A stretch of DNA of 14,030 bases, taken from assembly GCA_030426865.1 (NCBI GenBank), contig JAUHXN010000041.1:1-14030 (forward strand), given 5' to 3'. Source of the stretch: a bacterium. Its GTDB lineage: Bacteria > Bacteroidota > Ignavibacteria > Kapaibacteriales > UBA2268. Each line of letters begins with the position of its first letter. The stretch's first letter is position 1. The position numbers and the translations under genes were made by a program. Positions 1 to 7,365 of the stretch are shown here, one piece after another. Below the pieces are notes generated by a model that made no database searches, was not told the origin of the DNA, and saw only the letters and a list, made by a program, of their open reading frames with translations.

Positions 1-299
1 GTAGATTCTTTTATACTTTCTCTTGTATGAATTTTTTTCATTTATAATATATGGTTTATTCTTATTATTTCTAACGCTTTGCAGGTTATAATGAAATAAA
101 TTTAATAAAATTCAACCGTCAAACCAAACTTTCAACTGTTACATTTTGAACTGATCAGTAACATTAAATAAACTTAACTCAATAATATTCACAAGAAGTT
201 GAATCTAGTATTTTGTATTTATAGAATACTATTTTAAATAAATGTTTAAGAATTTTTAATAGAGGCCATTTATCTTTTTCATACAAATTTTATATTAAA
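1..299. other. AT-rich gene-free stretch, possible edge of a minus-strand gene
   Basis: I see no complete gene here. On the minus strand an ATG at 39-41 opens a frame that stays open for 13 codons to the window edge (reads MKKIHTRESIKES), so the first codons of a leftward gene may be present. It has no Shine-Dalgarno site and too little sequence to judge. Two weak inverted repeats occur: TGTTAC/GTAACA at 137-142 and 158-163, flanking the palindrome CTGATCAG, and TAGTATT/AATACTA at 206-212 and 225-231. Neither is followed by a convincing U-run on either strand. Confidence 0.4.
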
Positions 300-331
300 A
301 AGCCCCACTGTCAAAAAAAACATTGGGGCTT
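300..331 (-). terminator. Rho-independent terminator of the 709-aa T9SS gene
   Basis: The arms AAGCCCCA (300-307) and TGGGGCTT (324-331) form an 8-bp GC-rich stem around an A-rich loop. Read on the minus strand the stem is followed by a short U-run that continues into AATATA. It lies 24 bp beyond the stop codon of the minus-strand gene. The stem base is the same as in the terminator of the neighbouring T9SS gene at 2875-2903. Confidence 0.75.
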
Positions 332-358
332 ATATATTCTAATGTATTTAGTAAATTA
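324..358 (-). repeat. Copy 1 of a shared 3' tail (terminator arm to stop codon)
   Basis: This stretch aligns with 2896-2931. The first 28 positions, from TGGGGCT on, match at 25 of 28 bases, followed by a one-base indel and the stop codon. In each copy it joins the last codon of a T9SS sorting domain to the terminator stem. Similarity therefore continues outside the reading frame, as expected from duplication or gene conversion of a whole 3' end. Confidence 0.7.
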
Positions 359-2485
359 TCTAAATACACTCAATTGTCTTGATTGGATACCTCTTGGACT
401 TCTCAAAATCACGGTATATGCACCGCTTGTAAGTTTTGATACATCTAGTTTATGTAAATTATTTTCCGCAATTGCTGAAATTACAACATTACCATTCAAA
501 TCTACTACCTCTAAATTCAAAGCTTCTTTGCTCTCAAATTTTATATCTGTAGAATTACTTGCAGGATTTACTGTAAATCCATTAAATTTAAAGTCCGCTA
601 CTAGTGATTCTATTCTATGAGGTACATTATTATCAAAAACCGAATTTAAATAATTATAGTCCTCATTATTTTTTGAAAATCCTCCAATATCACCTACAGT
701 GATTGTATCTTGAATACCCAACTCAACTTGAAATTCTATACATGTAGTATCATCATCGTGGTTTAAGTCATAAGGGTAATCTACCCAAGAACATGCAGTA
801 TATGACCCAGGTTTTCCAATCACTAAATTAGGGAATTGAACAACTTTAGAATTATATCTACCTTGAGGTAAATCTTCTAAGAATGATACCTCATTATAGA
901 CTTCTGAACCAGATTCATCTTTAACTATCATATGCAAATTAATATTAGATGCATCTGATATTCCATTATTAAAGAATAATACTCGCGGTGCAGCAGGTTT
1001 GTTTACTTTCAATATTGTTCCATTTAATGGATATTCAAAATCTCCAGCAGTCAACTGGTCATTGTATTGTACTTCAAAGAAATGCTTTTCACCATCTGGT
1101 CTTGGCAAATAATTATTATAATTTTCCTCGTCATAAGTATAAGAAACTTCAAACTCAACATAATACTCACCTATAAATGCAGTTTTGAAAGCTGCAAAAT
1201 TAGCTTCATATTTTTGACCAGGTGCCAAAGGCATTAAACTAGGATCATTATCTGAATCAAATATTAGTTTGGGTAGATTACCTACTAATACATTAGTGTT
1301 TGCATTATATATCTTTGCTGTTACTTCAAACCTATTTACATTATTTAAGCCTGTATTTTGCACTTGACAAGCTACAGAAATATTAGTACTTCTAAGATAC
1401 TTGAAAAACCTTGGTGCACGATTTGTTCTAGGAGACACAACTGAAGAAACTTGCATATCAAAATCGTTAGCGACTGTAAATACTTTTATTCCTTCAGAAG
1501 ATTTCCCATTTGGTTTAGTTACCTTTACAACTGTTTTATATTCTCCTCCTTTAGAAGGCAAAAATGTTCCTTCATTTATACTTACTGATGCACTACCAGT
1601 AGCAGATTGCATATTATAAGTTTGAGTAGGTGAATTGAATTTTATAATACTCGAACCATTTTTAGGATCAAGTGCTTTGTAAACGACCTCATTAGACGGT
1701 AAAGGACCGACAATTGAATATTCAATACTAGTTCCTACAGGTTGTGCACCTTTGAATTCTACTGCGGGTAATTTAAATTGAGTAGAAACACCTTTATAGT
1801 TACGAGTGGTACCATCATATCTTTCCTTATTATAAAGAATATTGCCGTCCGTAGGATAAACTTCAGGTATAGCAGCTACGAAATTTACTGCATAATCTTC
1901 AATCTCACCAACAATATAACTTGTATTCGCATATGAGATACATGGGTCTGTAGTATAATAACCATAGTTAGCAATAACTCTTATCCTAGAAGGACCTTCT
2001 GGTACATCATCTCCAATTGTAAAGGGTATCTTGACATCATTAAAAGCAATTGGTGGTATATAGTAGTTATAATCATATGTAAGAATATTACATAAAAACT
2101 CTTTATCAGGACCTATTTCAGTTGTTTCCCAACGCCCATCTATATTTTTGTCTATATAAACACGTAAATAACCTTGATAATACAGTCCCCAGTTAACTGT
2201 TATCTCAAAGTTGTTACCAATATTTAATTCAATTGGATTACTAGATGTTCCAGTTACATCAACTGTTGCCCATCCATTATTATCCCAATCAGAATTTCTC
2301 TCATAAATATCATTCCCTTCAGTCATATCAGTTATAGTCACTCTCTTTATAATTGCATAATTATAAAGATATATTGCAGATTCATAACCACAGTATTGCG
2401 CTTTTACAGTACCATTTGGTAAAGCCATTAAAGCAATGACGAAAACAAATACACTCGTCAATAGTTTTTGTAGTGCTTTTTTCAT
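356..2485 (-). CDS. Secreted GEVED-domain protein with T9SS C-terminal sorting domain
   Basis: A 709-aa exported protein. Residues 1-29 are a signal peptide (MKKALQKLLT, hydrophobic core, cut likely after VKA29). Residues about 85-203 resemble a GEVED domain, ending in GEIEDYAV at 193-200. Residues about 335-475 resemble a CARDB/Ig-like adhesion domain. Residues 477-590, starting QLTAGD, are homologous to residues 36-146 of the 1419-aa neighbour. Residues 632-709 are a type A T9SS sorting domain (NPAS, LEVVDLNGNV, SGAYTVILRS, ending RQLSVFR), so the protein should cross the outer membrane through T9SS and be surface-attached or released. No catalytic motif is visible; an adhesive or structural role is inferred. 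The start is set at 2485, where GAGGTG lies 6 nt upstream. An in-frame ATG at 2530 would place 15 polar residues ahead of the signal peptide. It has its own terminator at 300-331. Confidence 0.9.
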   Translation of the reverse strand: MKKALQKLLTSVFVFVIALMALPNGTVKAQYCGYESAIYLYNYAIIKRVTITDMTEGNDIYERNSDWDNNGWATVDVTGTSSNPIELNIGNNFEITVNWGLYYQGYLRVYIDKNIDGRWETTEIGPDKEFLCNILTYDYNYYIPPIAFNDVKIPFTIGDDVPEGPSRIRVIANYGYYTTDPCISYANTSYIVGEIEDYAVNFVAAIPEVYPTDGNILYNKERYDGTTRNYKGVSTQFKLPAVEFKGAQPVGTSIEYSIVGPLPSNEVVYKALDPKNGSSIIKFNSPTQTYNMQSATGSASVSINEGTFLPSKGGEYKTVVKVTKPNGKSSEGIKVFTVANDFDMQVSSVVSPRTNRAPRFFKYLRSTNISVACQVQNTGLNNVNRFEVTAKIYNANTNVLVGNLPKLIFDSDNDPSLMPLAPGQKYEANFAAFKTAFIGEYYVEFEVSYTYDEENYNNYLPRPDGEKHFFEVQYNDQLTAGDFEYPLNGTILKVNKPAAPRVLFFNNGISDASNINLHMIVKDESGSEVYNEVSFLEDLPQGRYNSKVVQFPNLVIGKPGSYTACSWVDYPYDLNHDDDTTCIEFQVELGIQDTITVGDIGGFSKNNEDYNYLNSVFDNNVPHRIESLVADFKFNGFTVNPASNSTDIKFESKEALNLEVVDLNGNVVISAIAENNLHKLDVSKLTSGAYTVILRSPRGIQSRQLSVFR

Positions 2486-2874
2486 CTTACCACCTCTTCT
2501 ATAATAATTAATAAATTGTTTGATAATCAAATGTTTTTAATGATCTTCAACTACAATAACAACGAAGCTCTAAATTAGTTACACTTGAAATCGTTACATC
2601 TCCTTTATTTTCGTCACTTAGGGTGTTTCTTGTGAGACATCTAAATTAATTCGAGCAGTACTTTTGTAACAGTACTTTTATTTTTTTATAATTATTTTGA
2701 GTTTAATGTAGGCTAGATTTTTAGTAGATTATTTTTTAACAACTGATTTTACAATAGTTACAAGTTATTTGCAAACCAATTAACATGTTTAGGGTTTTAT
2801 AATTATAAGTTTTAATAGTTTGTGATAAATATCATCTTAAAATTAAAATAAGTAACAGAAAAAAATAAAAAAAA
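2486..2874. other. Intergenic region upstream of the 709-aa T9SS gene
   Basis: About 390 bases without a gene, which must hold the promoter of the leftward T9SS gene. I find no perfect TAnnTTTG on the minus strand here. The clearest structure is a tandem repeat of CAGTACTTTT at 2656-2665 and 2670-2679, period 14. Because AGTACT is self-complementary the two units can also form a short hairpin, followed on the plus strand by a long T-rich run to about 2698. Its position, roughly 170-195 bp upstream of the start codon, would suit an upstream regulatory site, but this is a guess. Confidence 0.4.
2491..2496 (-). promoter_or_regulatory. Shine-Dalgarno site fixing the start at 2485
   Basis: GAGGTG on the minus strand, 5-6 nt ahead of the ATG at 2483-2485. 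The context AGGTGGTAAGATG is nearly identical to that of the 1419-aa gene (AGGTGGTAAAATG). It decides against the longer in-frame start at 2530. Confidence 0.75.
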
Positions 2875-2903
2875 AAGCCCCATTGCTAGAAGCAATGGGG
2901 CTT
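2875..2903 (-). terminator. Strong Rho-independent terminator of the 1419-aa T9SS gene
   Basis: The arms AGCCCCATTGCT (2876-2887) and AGCAATGGGGCT (2891-2902) form a perfect 12-bp stem, extended by one A-T pair, around a 3-nt loop. On the minus strand it is followed by a run of about ten U residues. It lies 25 bp after the stop codon of the minus-strand gene. This is the best terminator in the window. Confidence 0.93.
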
Positions 2904-2931
2904 ATAAATTCTAAAGTACTTAGATAGATTA
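2896..2931 (-). repeat. Copy 2 of the shared 3' tail (terminator arm to stop codon)
   Basis: Partner of 324-358: 25 of the first 28 bases are identical, then a one-base indel, then the stop codon. Only the distal part of the terminator hairpin differs, where this copy has a longer and perfect stem. The coding sequences on the other side of the stop codon are also homologous, as T9SS sorting domains. Confidence 0.7.
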
Positions 2932-5900
2932 TCTAACTACACTTAGTTGTCTAGTTTGAATACCTGATTCACTTCTAATTACAACTGTATATGTACCAGA
3001 AACAAAGTTAGAAACATTCAATGAATATTTAGAACCATTTAAAGTTTCAGTTAATAATACATTACCAGTCATATCAACAACTTCTAATGTCAATGGAGAA
3101 TTATTTCCATTTTCAAATAGTAAGTCAGTTGTAGTTGAAGCAGGGTTCTGAGTGATACCAGCGAAGTTGAAATTACCTTCTGGTTTGATTTCAACTATTC
3201 TTACTTGATCACTAACTTCAGATGAACCATCAAAGTCAACAGTTTTTAGTCTGTAAGCATAAGTGTTACCATACTCAACATTATTATCTACTACAGGACC
3301 GTAGTAATTCATTTGAGTTGATTTACCTACAGCTGCAACTTCAATATCAGTAGAGTTAAAGTTACCTGTTACAACATCACCATTTGCATCTGCTCTTTCA
3401 ACGATAAATTTAGTTGTACCATTTTCAGTTGCAGTTGCCCAATCTAACACAACAGATTTTTTGCTTTGAGAAGCATTAAAGTCTGCAAGTTCAACTGGAA
3501 CGATAGAAGCATCATTTCTTTCTAGATGATCAATAGTACCTCTGATGATAGTTTCGATATCACCAAAGTGTCTCCAATCAACTGTATTGTGTATAATGTT
3601 ATAAGTAACAGTGATATTAGTAGTACCAAATACTTGACCGTCTAACGGAGATGCTAAGTTAAATAAATAAGCTGGGTATGAAAGACCAACAAGTGGCTTA
3701 CCATCACTTCCAAAGTCACGAGTAGTAACTACAGCAGGATAAGGTACAGGATCATTAGGGTAGAAAGTAGGTACATTATTAAGTGAATAAGTAGGTCTTG
3801 TTATAGGAATAACAAAATCTTTACTTATAGTTTCACCTATGATAGTATTACCTGTATATTCTGCACCAGTACCTAGAGGATCGTTACTAACGTAATTAGC
3901 TCTTAGTACTATGTTTTGGAATTCTTCATCGTTATTTAATTGACTCCACTCTTCAGTAGACACAACCATATTGTTCTTTAATCTTTCAGTACCTGCATTT
4001 AGGTATTCATAGATATCCATTTTTTCCCATCTAGTAGGAACCATATTGTAAGCGTCAGAATAGAACATAAAATTATACATCTTATAATTTACTGCTCTTG
4101 GCTCCCAACTACCTCTATCAAATACATCATAATCATAAACTAAATTATTAGTATCAATTGATTCAATATTGAATCCAATTGTAGAAAATCCATCTAAAAT
4201 AGCTTCATAGTTAAGTTTACCAGCTGTTGCATTAGCAACTCCCGCAAGAGGATCAGCAGTAGTATTAACTGAAGAAACTAATAGATGTCTGTGAGTTTTC
4301 TTCAAGTAGAATCTTACGTTTTTAGAGTATTTATTGTTTGCATTCTCAAGGTCAGATCCAACTAAAATATCGATTCTATATCTAGGAGTAACGTTTGCTG
4401 ACATCTCAGTAAACTTTGTAGGTATATTTCCAACATATTGAGTAAAGCCGTGACCAATTAGATCATCATAACTCATTGGATTCCAATCATCATCATCTAA
4501 ACCATCAGCTAAACCGAAGTCGAATACAACATTGTCAGTTGCAGGAATAGTAGTTAATACTTCTTTCTCTAATACTGGAGCACCAGAGAACAATCCATTT
4601 TCATCTTCACGGTATATTTTAACATATACTTTAGTACCAGCTTGTTGTATAGATCCATTGTTTCTTACATTTGCAGTAACTTCAATTGGAGCTTCAGTCA
4701 TTATATACTCAGCGTCAGCGAATTGAGTCGTGATATCTCTATAAGATCTTGGAGCTAACAATGTAACAGGCGCAACATCGAAGACATGTAATCTACCGAT
4801 AAATTCATCAGCACCTATATCATATCTTTGACCAGCAGCACCTCTTATATCACCTTCAAAGTCAGTTTTTAACCAGTCTATAGTTAATCCACGGTTATTT
4901 AGAACTGAATTTAAAGGAGTTGGATTCATTTTTATTCTGTAAAGCAATGGCTCTAAACCACTTCTTTGATACAATTCGTGATCTGCAGGGAAGTTACCAT
5001 AAAGTGAATTGTTTTGAGTATTTGTAGCAGCTTGAATTTGATTCAAGTTTGCGTACTCTAAACGATAGCCCATAGAAACAATAGCTTTATCTTCATCTTG
5101 TTCGATATATCTAAGTAAATCTAAATTTGTAGCATCTAAATTTGATATATCTTCACCAGTCCAATAAACATTTCTATCAACGTTTATTAAATCATTAGTA
5201 AAATTACCTTGTACTAATAAAGCTGCAGCGATTTGTGTATTAGGACCAACATTCGGATCAACTATTGAAATTGCATTATTAACAACTTTAGTAGATCTAG
5301 TATTTTGGATTCCAATACCAACTGTCATACCAGTATTAGCTACATTAGTAGCACCTATTAATATAGTATTATTTACAATATCATCTTCTCTAGATACATA
5401 AGATAAAACATCAGGAGTAACAGGACTTCCATCTCTTTCTGTTAGTACATGTATACCAGCTCTAGAAGCAGCACCACTAGTAATGTTTAATCCCCATATA
5501 AAGTTATTTGCAATATGAGACATTTCAGCTGAACGAGGGAAAATAATTGGGTCAGCCCCTGTTTCGTAAATAGTTCTATCTTGCTCTACTCTAATACCAG
5601 TTACATTTGAATTAGATGTCAAGTTAGTAATTCTGTTACCTAAAATGCTAAGTCTAAGGTTGTGATAACCTTTTGAGTTAGAAGCAAAGTTACCACCTGC
5701 TTCTATTCCGCTAGCCATTGTTCCTGCAGGAGCAGAAACATTCCATATTAAGTTTCTTTCAACTTTAACATCTTGAGTATAACCTAAGAAAATACCAGTT
5801 CTTGATGCACCCCAAATTCTATTATCAGATATAACATTATCATAGTTATAGAATGATTTTAATGTATCTAATATATTCGGGTCAGTACTATAATCATGTC

Positions 5901-7188
5901 TCAATACACCTAATCCAATATCCATAATACCAATAGCAAATTCAGAAATATCATTTCCAACAAAACTATTGTTATGGTTTTGAAGTGTATCTCTCAAATC
6001 ACCAATAAAAGTTGTCGCATCAATAAGAGTAGATCTAGATACGATACCAGCAGAATAACTTATATCCTGACCAGCTTGATTTCTAAATACATCTCTATCA
6101 TAAGTAAAACCATTGTTTTCACCAAACTTTGCAGTTGGAATAGAAACACTGTTTTTAATTTGTGGTGCGTTGTTAGTAATCAAACAGTTTTTAATAGTAA
6201 TGTTTGAAGAACCTCTTTGTAAATATACTGCAGCACCGAAAAGTGTATTAGTTGTATTTAATTCGAATTCAAAACATTTTTGGGAACCACCATCAAAAGT
6301 AATATAACCAGCAGAACGAGCATATTCTCTTTCTGGGAAGTTGATAATTACTGCATTTTGATTAGCAGGTTGTAATTCATGACCAAATCTGATACCAATA
6401 CCAGAAGCAGCATTCATTTTAAATTTAACACCACCACGTACAGCAATTCTATTGTTCGCAGGACGCATAGATATTCTATAAACACCATCTTCATCAGTTG
6501 GGTCATTAGTTGGACCTACTCCGATGATATTTGCTGACATATCCCAAGCAGGAGCAAGTGCATTAGCAGCATTTATTGTGTATTCTGCATCTGTGAATCT
6601 AAACTCAACGTCAGCAGAAATACCTTCTCTGTACAATGAATTCATAAGTGAATCTACTGTAGGGAAGTTCGTGAAAGTGATTTGTGTCTTATTATTTTTG
6701 CCAGTTGAATTTTCACTAGCTGTACCAACAACGAAAGTACCAGCTAAACCTCTTTCTACTTCAATTGTAGAATTTGCAGTTTGACTTTCCATTCTGTCGT
6801 ACTCAGGAGTTTCTACCCAAGTAGAAGTTGTGTATTCACCAGAGTGAGTAAGAACAAGCTTAGGGAAAGAAACAACTTTAGTTGTGTTGCCTTCGATAAG
6901 ATCTAAAGTAGCGACGTTATTATAAACCTCAACCCCTTCAGAATTTTTAACTACCATGCGGAAGTTAATTTTTGATGCGTCAGCCGCACCAGTATTTGTG
7001 AAGTTTACTTGAGGTGTATAAGGTCTATACACTTTCAAAGCTTCACCAGCCTTAGGTTGTAGATAATCACCAGCTGTTAGTTGACTATCGTTTTTGGCTA
7101 CTGCCTGACTTCCAGACGGTAAAGCTATTAGCACTAGGACTAACGCTATAAAGCCGGTTGTCAATTTCTGTAGTAAGCTTTTACGCAT
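2929..7188 (-). CDS. Large secreted parallel beta-helix protein with T9SS sorting domain
   Basis: A 1419-aa exported protein. Residues 1-29 are a signal peptide (cut likely after SQA29). Residues 36-146 (QLTAGDYL onward) are the domain shared with the 709-aa neighbour. Residues about 280-680 are rich in asparagine and short hydrophobic strands (GNDISEFAIGI, DNRIWGASRTGIFLG, NNTILIGATN), as in right-handed parallel beta-helix (pectate-lyase-like) repeats. DIGADEF at 790-796 is a common closing motif of such helices. Residues about 800-960 look CARDB-like. Residues about 965-1110 have an alpha/beta pattern loosely like a class-I amidotransferase fold, which is tentative. Residues 1231-1339 are fibronectin-III-like (PVELADFNAS, VVLDWATATE). 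Residues 1340-1419 are a type A T9SS sorting domain ending RQLSVVR. A surface glycan-binding or adhesive role is inferred; no active site is assignable. The start at 7188 has AGGTGG close upstream. It is probably monocistronic, with a terminator at 2875-2903. Confidence 0.92.
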   Translation of the reverse strand: MRKSLLQKLTTGFIALVLVLIALPSGSQAVAKNDSQLTAGDYLQPKAGEALKVYRPYTPQVNFTNTGAADASKINFRMVVKNSEGVEVYNNVATLDLIEGNTTKVVSFPKLVLTHSGEYTTSTWVETPEYDRMESQTANSTIEVERGLAGTFVVGTASENSTGKNNKTQITFTNFPTVDSLMNSLYREGISADVEFRFTDAEYTINAANALAPAWDMSANIIGVGPTNDPTDEDGVYRISMRPANNRIAVRGGVKFKMNAASGIGIRFGHELQPANQNAVIINFPEREYARSAGYITFDGGSQKCFEFELNTTNTLFGAAVYLQRGSSNITIKNCLITNNAPQIKNSVSIPTAKFGENNGFTYDRDVFRNQAGQDISYSAGIVSRSTLIDATTFIGDLRDTLQNHNNSFVGNDISEFAIGIMDIGLGVLRHDYSTDPNILDTLKSFYNYDNVISDNRIWGASRTGIFLGYTQDVKVERNLIWNVSAPAGTMASGIEAGGNFASNSKGYHNLRLSILGNRITNLTSNSNVTGIRVEQDRTIYETGADPIIFPRSAEMSHIANNFIWGLNITSGAASRAGIHVLTERDGSPVTPDVLSYVSREDDIVNNTILIGATNVANTGMTVGIGIQNTRSTKVVNNAISIVDPNVGPNTQIAAALLVQGNFTNDLINVDRNVYWTGEDISNLDATNLDLLRYIEQDEDKAIVSMGYRLEYANLNQIQAATNTQNNSLYGNFPADHELYQRSGLEPLLYRIKMNPTPLNSVLNNRGLTIDWLKTDFEGDIRGAAGQRYDIGADEFIGRLHVFDVAPVTLLAPRSYRDITTQFADAEYIMTEAPIEVTANVRNNGSIQQAGTKVYVKIYREDENGLFSGAPVLEKEVLTTIPATDNVVFDFGLADGLDDDDWNPMSYDDLIGHGFTQYVGNIPTKFTEMSANVTPRYRIDILVGSDLENANNKYSKNVRFYLKKTHRHLLVSSVNTTADPLAGVANATAGKLNYEAILDGFSTIGFNIESIDTNNLVYDYDVFDRGSWEPRAVNYKMYNFMFYSDAYNMVPTRWEKMDIYEYLNAGTERLKNNMVVSTEEWSQLNNDEEFQNIVLRANYVSNDPLGTGAEYTGNTIIGETISKDFVIPITRPTYSLNNVPTFYPNDPVPYPAVVTTRDFGSDGKPLVGLSYPAYLFNLASPLDGQVFGTTNITVTYNIIHNTVDWRHFGDIETIIRGTIDHLERNDASIVPVELADFNASQSKKSVVLDWATATENGTTKFIVERADANGDVVTGNFNSTDIEVAAVGKSTQMNYYGPVVDNNVEYGNTYAYRLKTVDFDGSSEVSDQVRIVEIKPEGNFNFAGITQNPASTTTDLLFENGNNSPLTLEVVDMTGNVLLTETLNGSKYSLNVSNFVSGTYTVVIRSESGIQTRQLSVVR

Positions 7189-7192
7189 TTTA

Positions 7193-7198
7193 CCACCT
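7193..7198 (-). promoter_or_regulatory. Shine-Dalgarno site of the 1419-aa T9SS gene
   Basis: AGGTGG on the minus strand, 4 nt before the ATG at 7186-7188. The shared context AGGTGGTAARATG with the other T9SS gene suggests that the two genes also share their translation start region by descent. Confidence 0.75.
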
Positions 7199-7251
7199 AT
7201 TAATATTAGTTTAACATATTATTATTAATTTTCTATTCATCGACTTACAAA

Positions 7252-7278
7252 GTAACAAATTTTAACTAGATTTGTTAC
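7252..7278. repeat. Perfect 9-bp inverted repeat between divergent genes (candidate operator)
   Basis: GTAACAAAT (7252-7260) and ATTTGTTAC (7270-7278) are exact reverse complements separated by 9 bp. Their centres are 18 bp apart. The right arm overlaps TAGATTTG (7267-7274), a perfect TAnnTTTG -7 element pointing to the aspartokinase-like gene. The left arm overlaps an imperfect minus-strand TACTTTG (7248-7254) pointing to the T9SS gene. A dimeric regulator bound here could control both genes. A hairpin in the leader of one transcript is the alternative. No -33 box is clear for either promoter. Confidence 0.5.
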
Positions 7279-7365
7279 GAATTAATACACACGTGTTGCT
7301 TTTACATAATCTTTTTAAGATATGTATTAAGCATCAGTATCCAACTTAAATAAAAATAATATAAA

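Noticed and set aside
137..163. TGTTAC/GTAACA inverted repeat as a second copy of the 7252-7278 operator
   Set aside because: Only 6 bp match, with a different spacer (15 bp), and the downstream gene cannot be confirmed within the window.
206..231. Hairpin TAGTATT/AATACTA as a terminator
   Set aside because: The stem is AT-only apart from one pair and no clear U-run follows on either strand; no gene end is nearby.
2486..2530. Longer start at 2530 for the 709-aa T9SS gene
   Set aside because: It adds 15 polar and basic residues before a normal signal peptide and reads through the Shine-Dalgarno site; GAGGTG points to the ATG at 2485.
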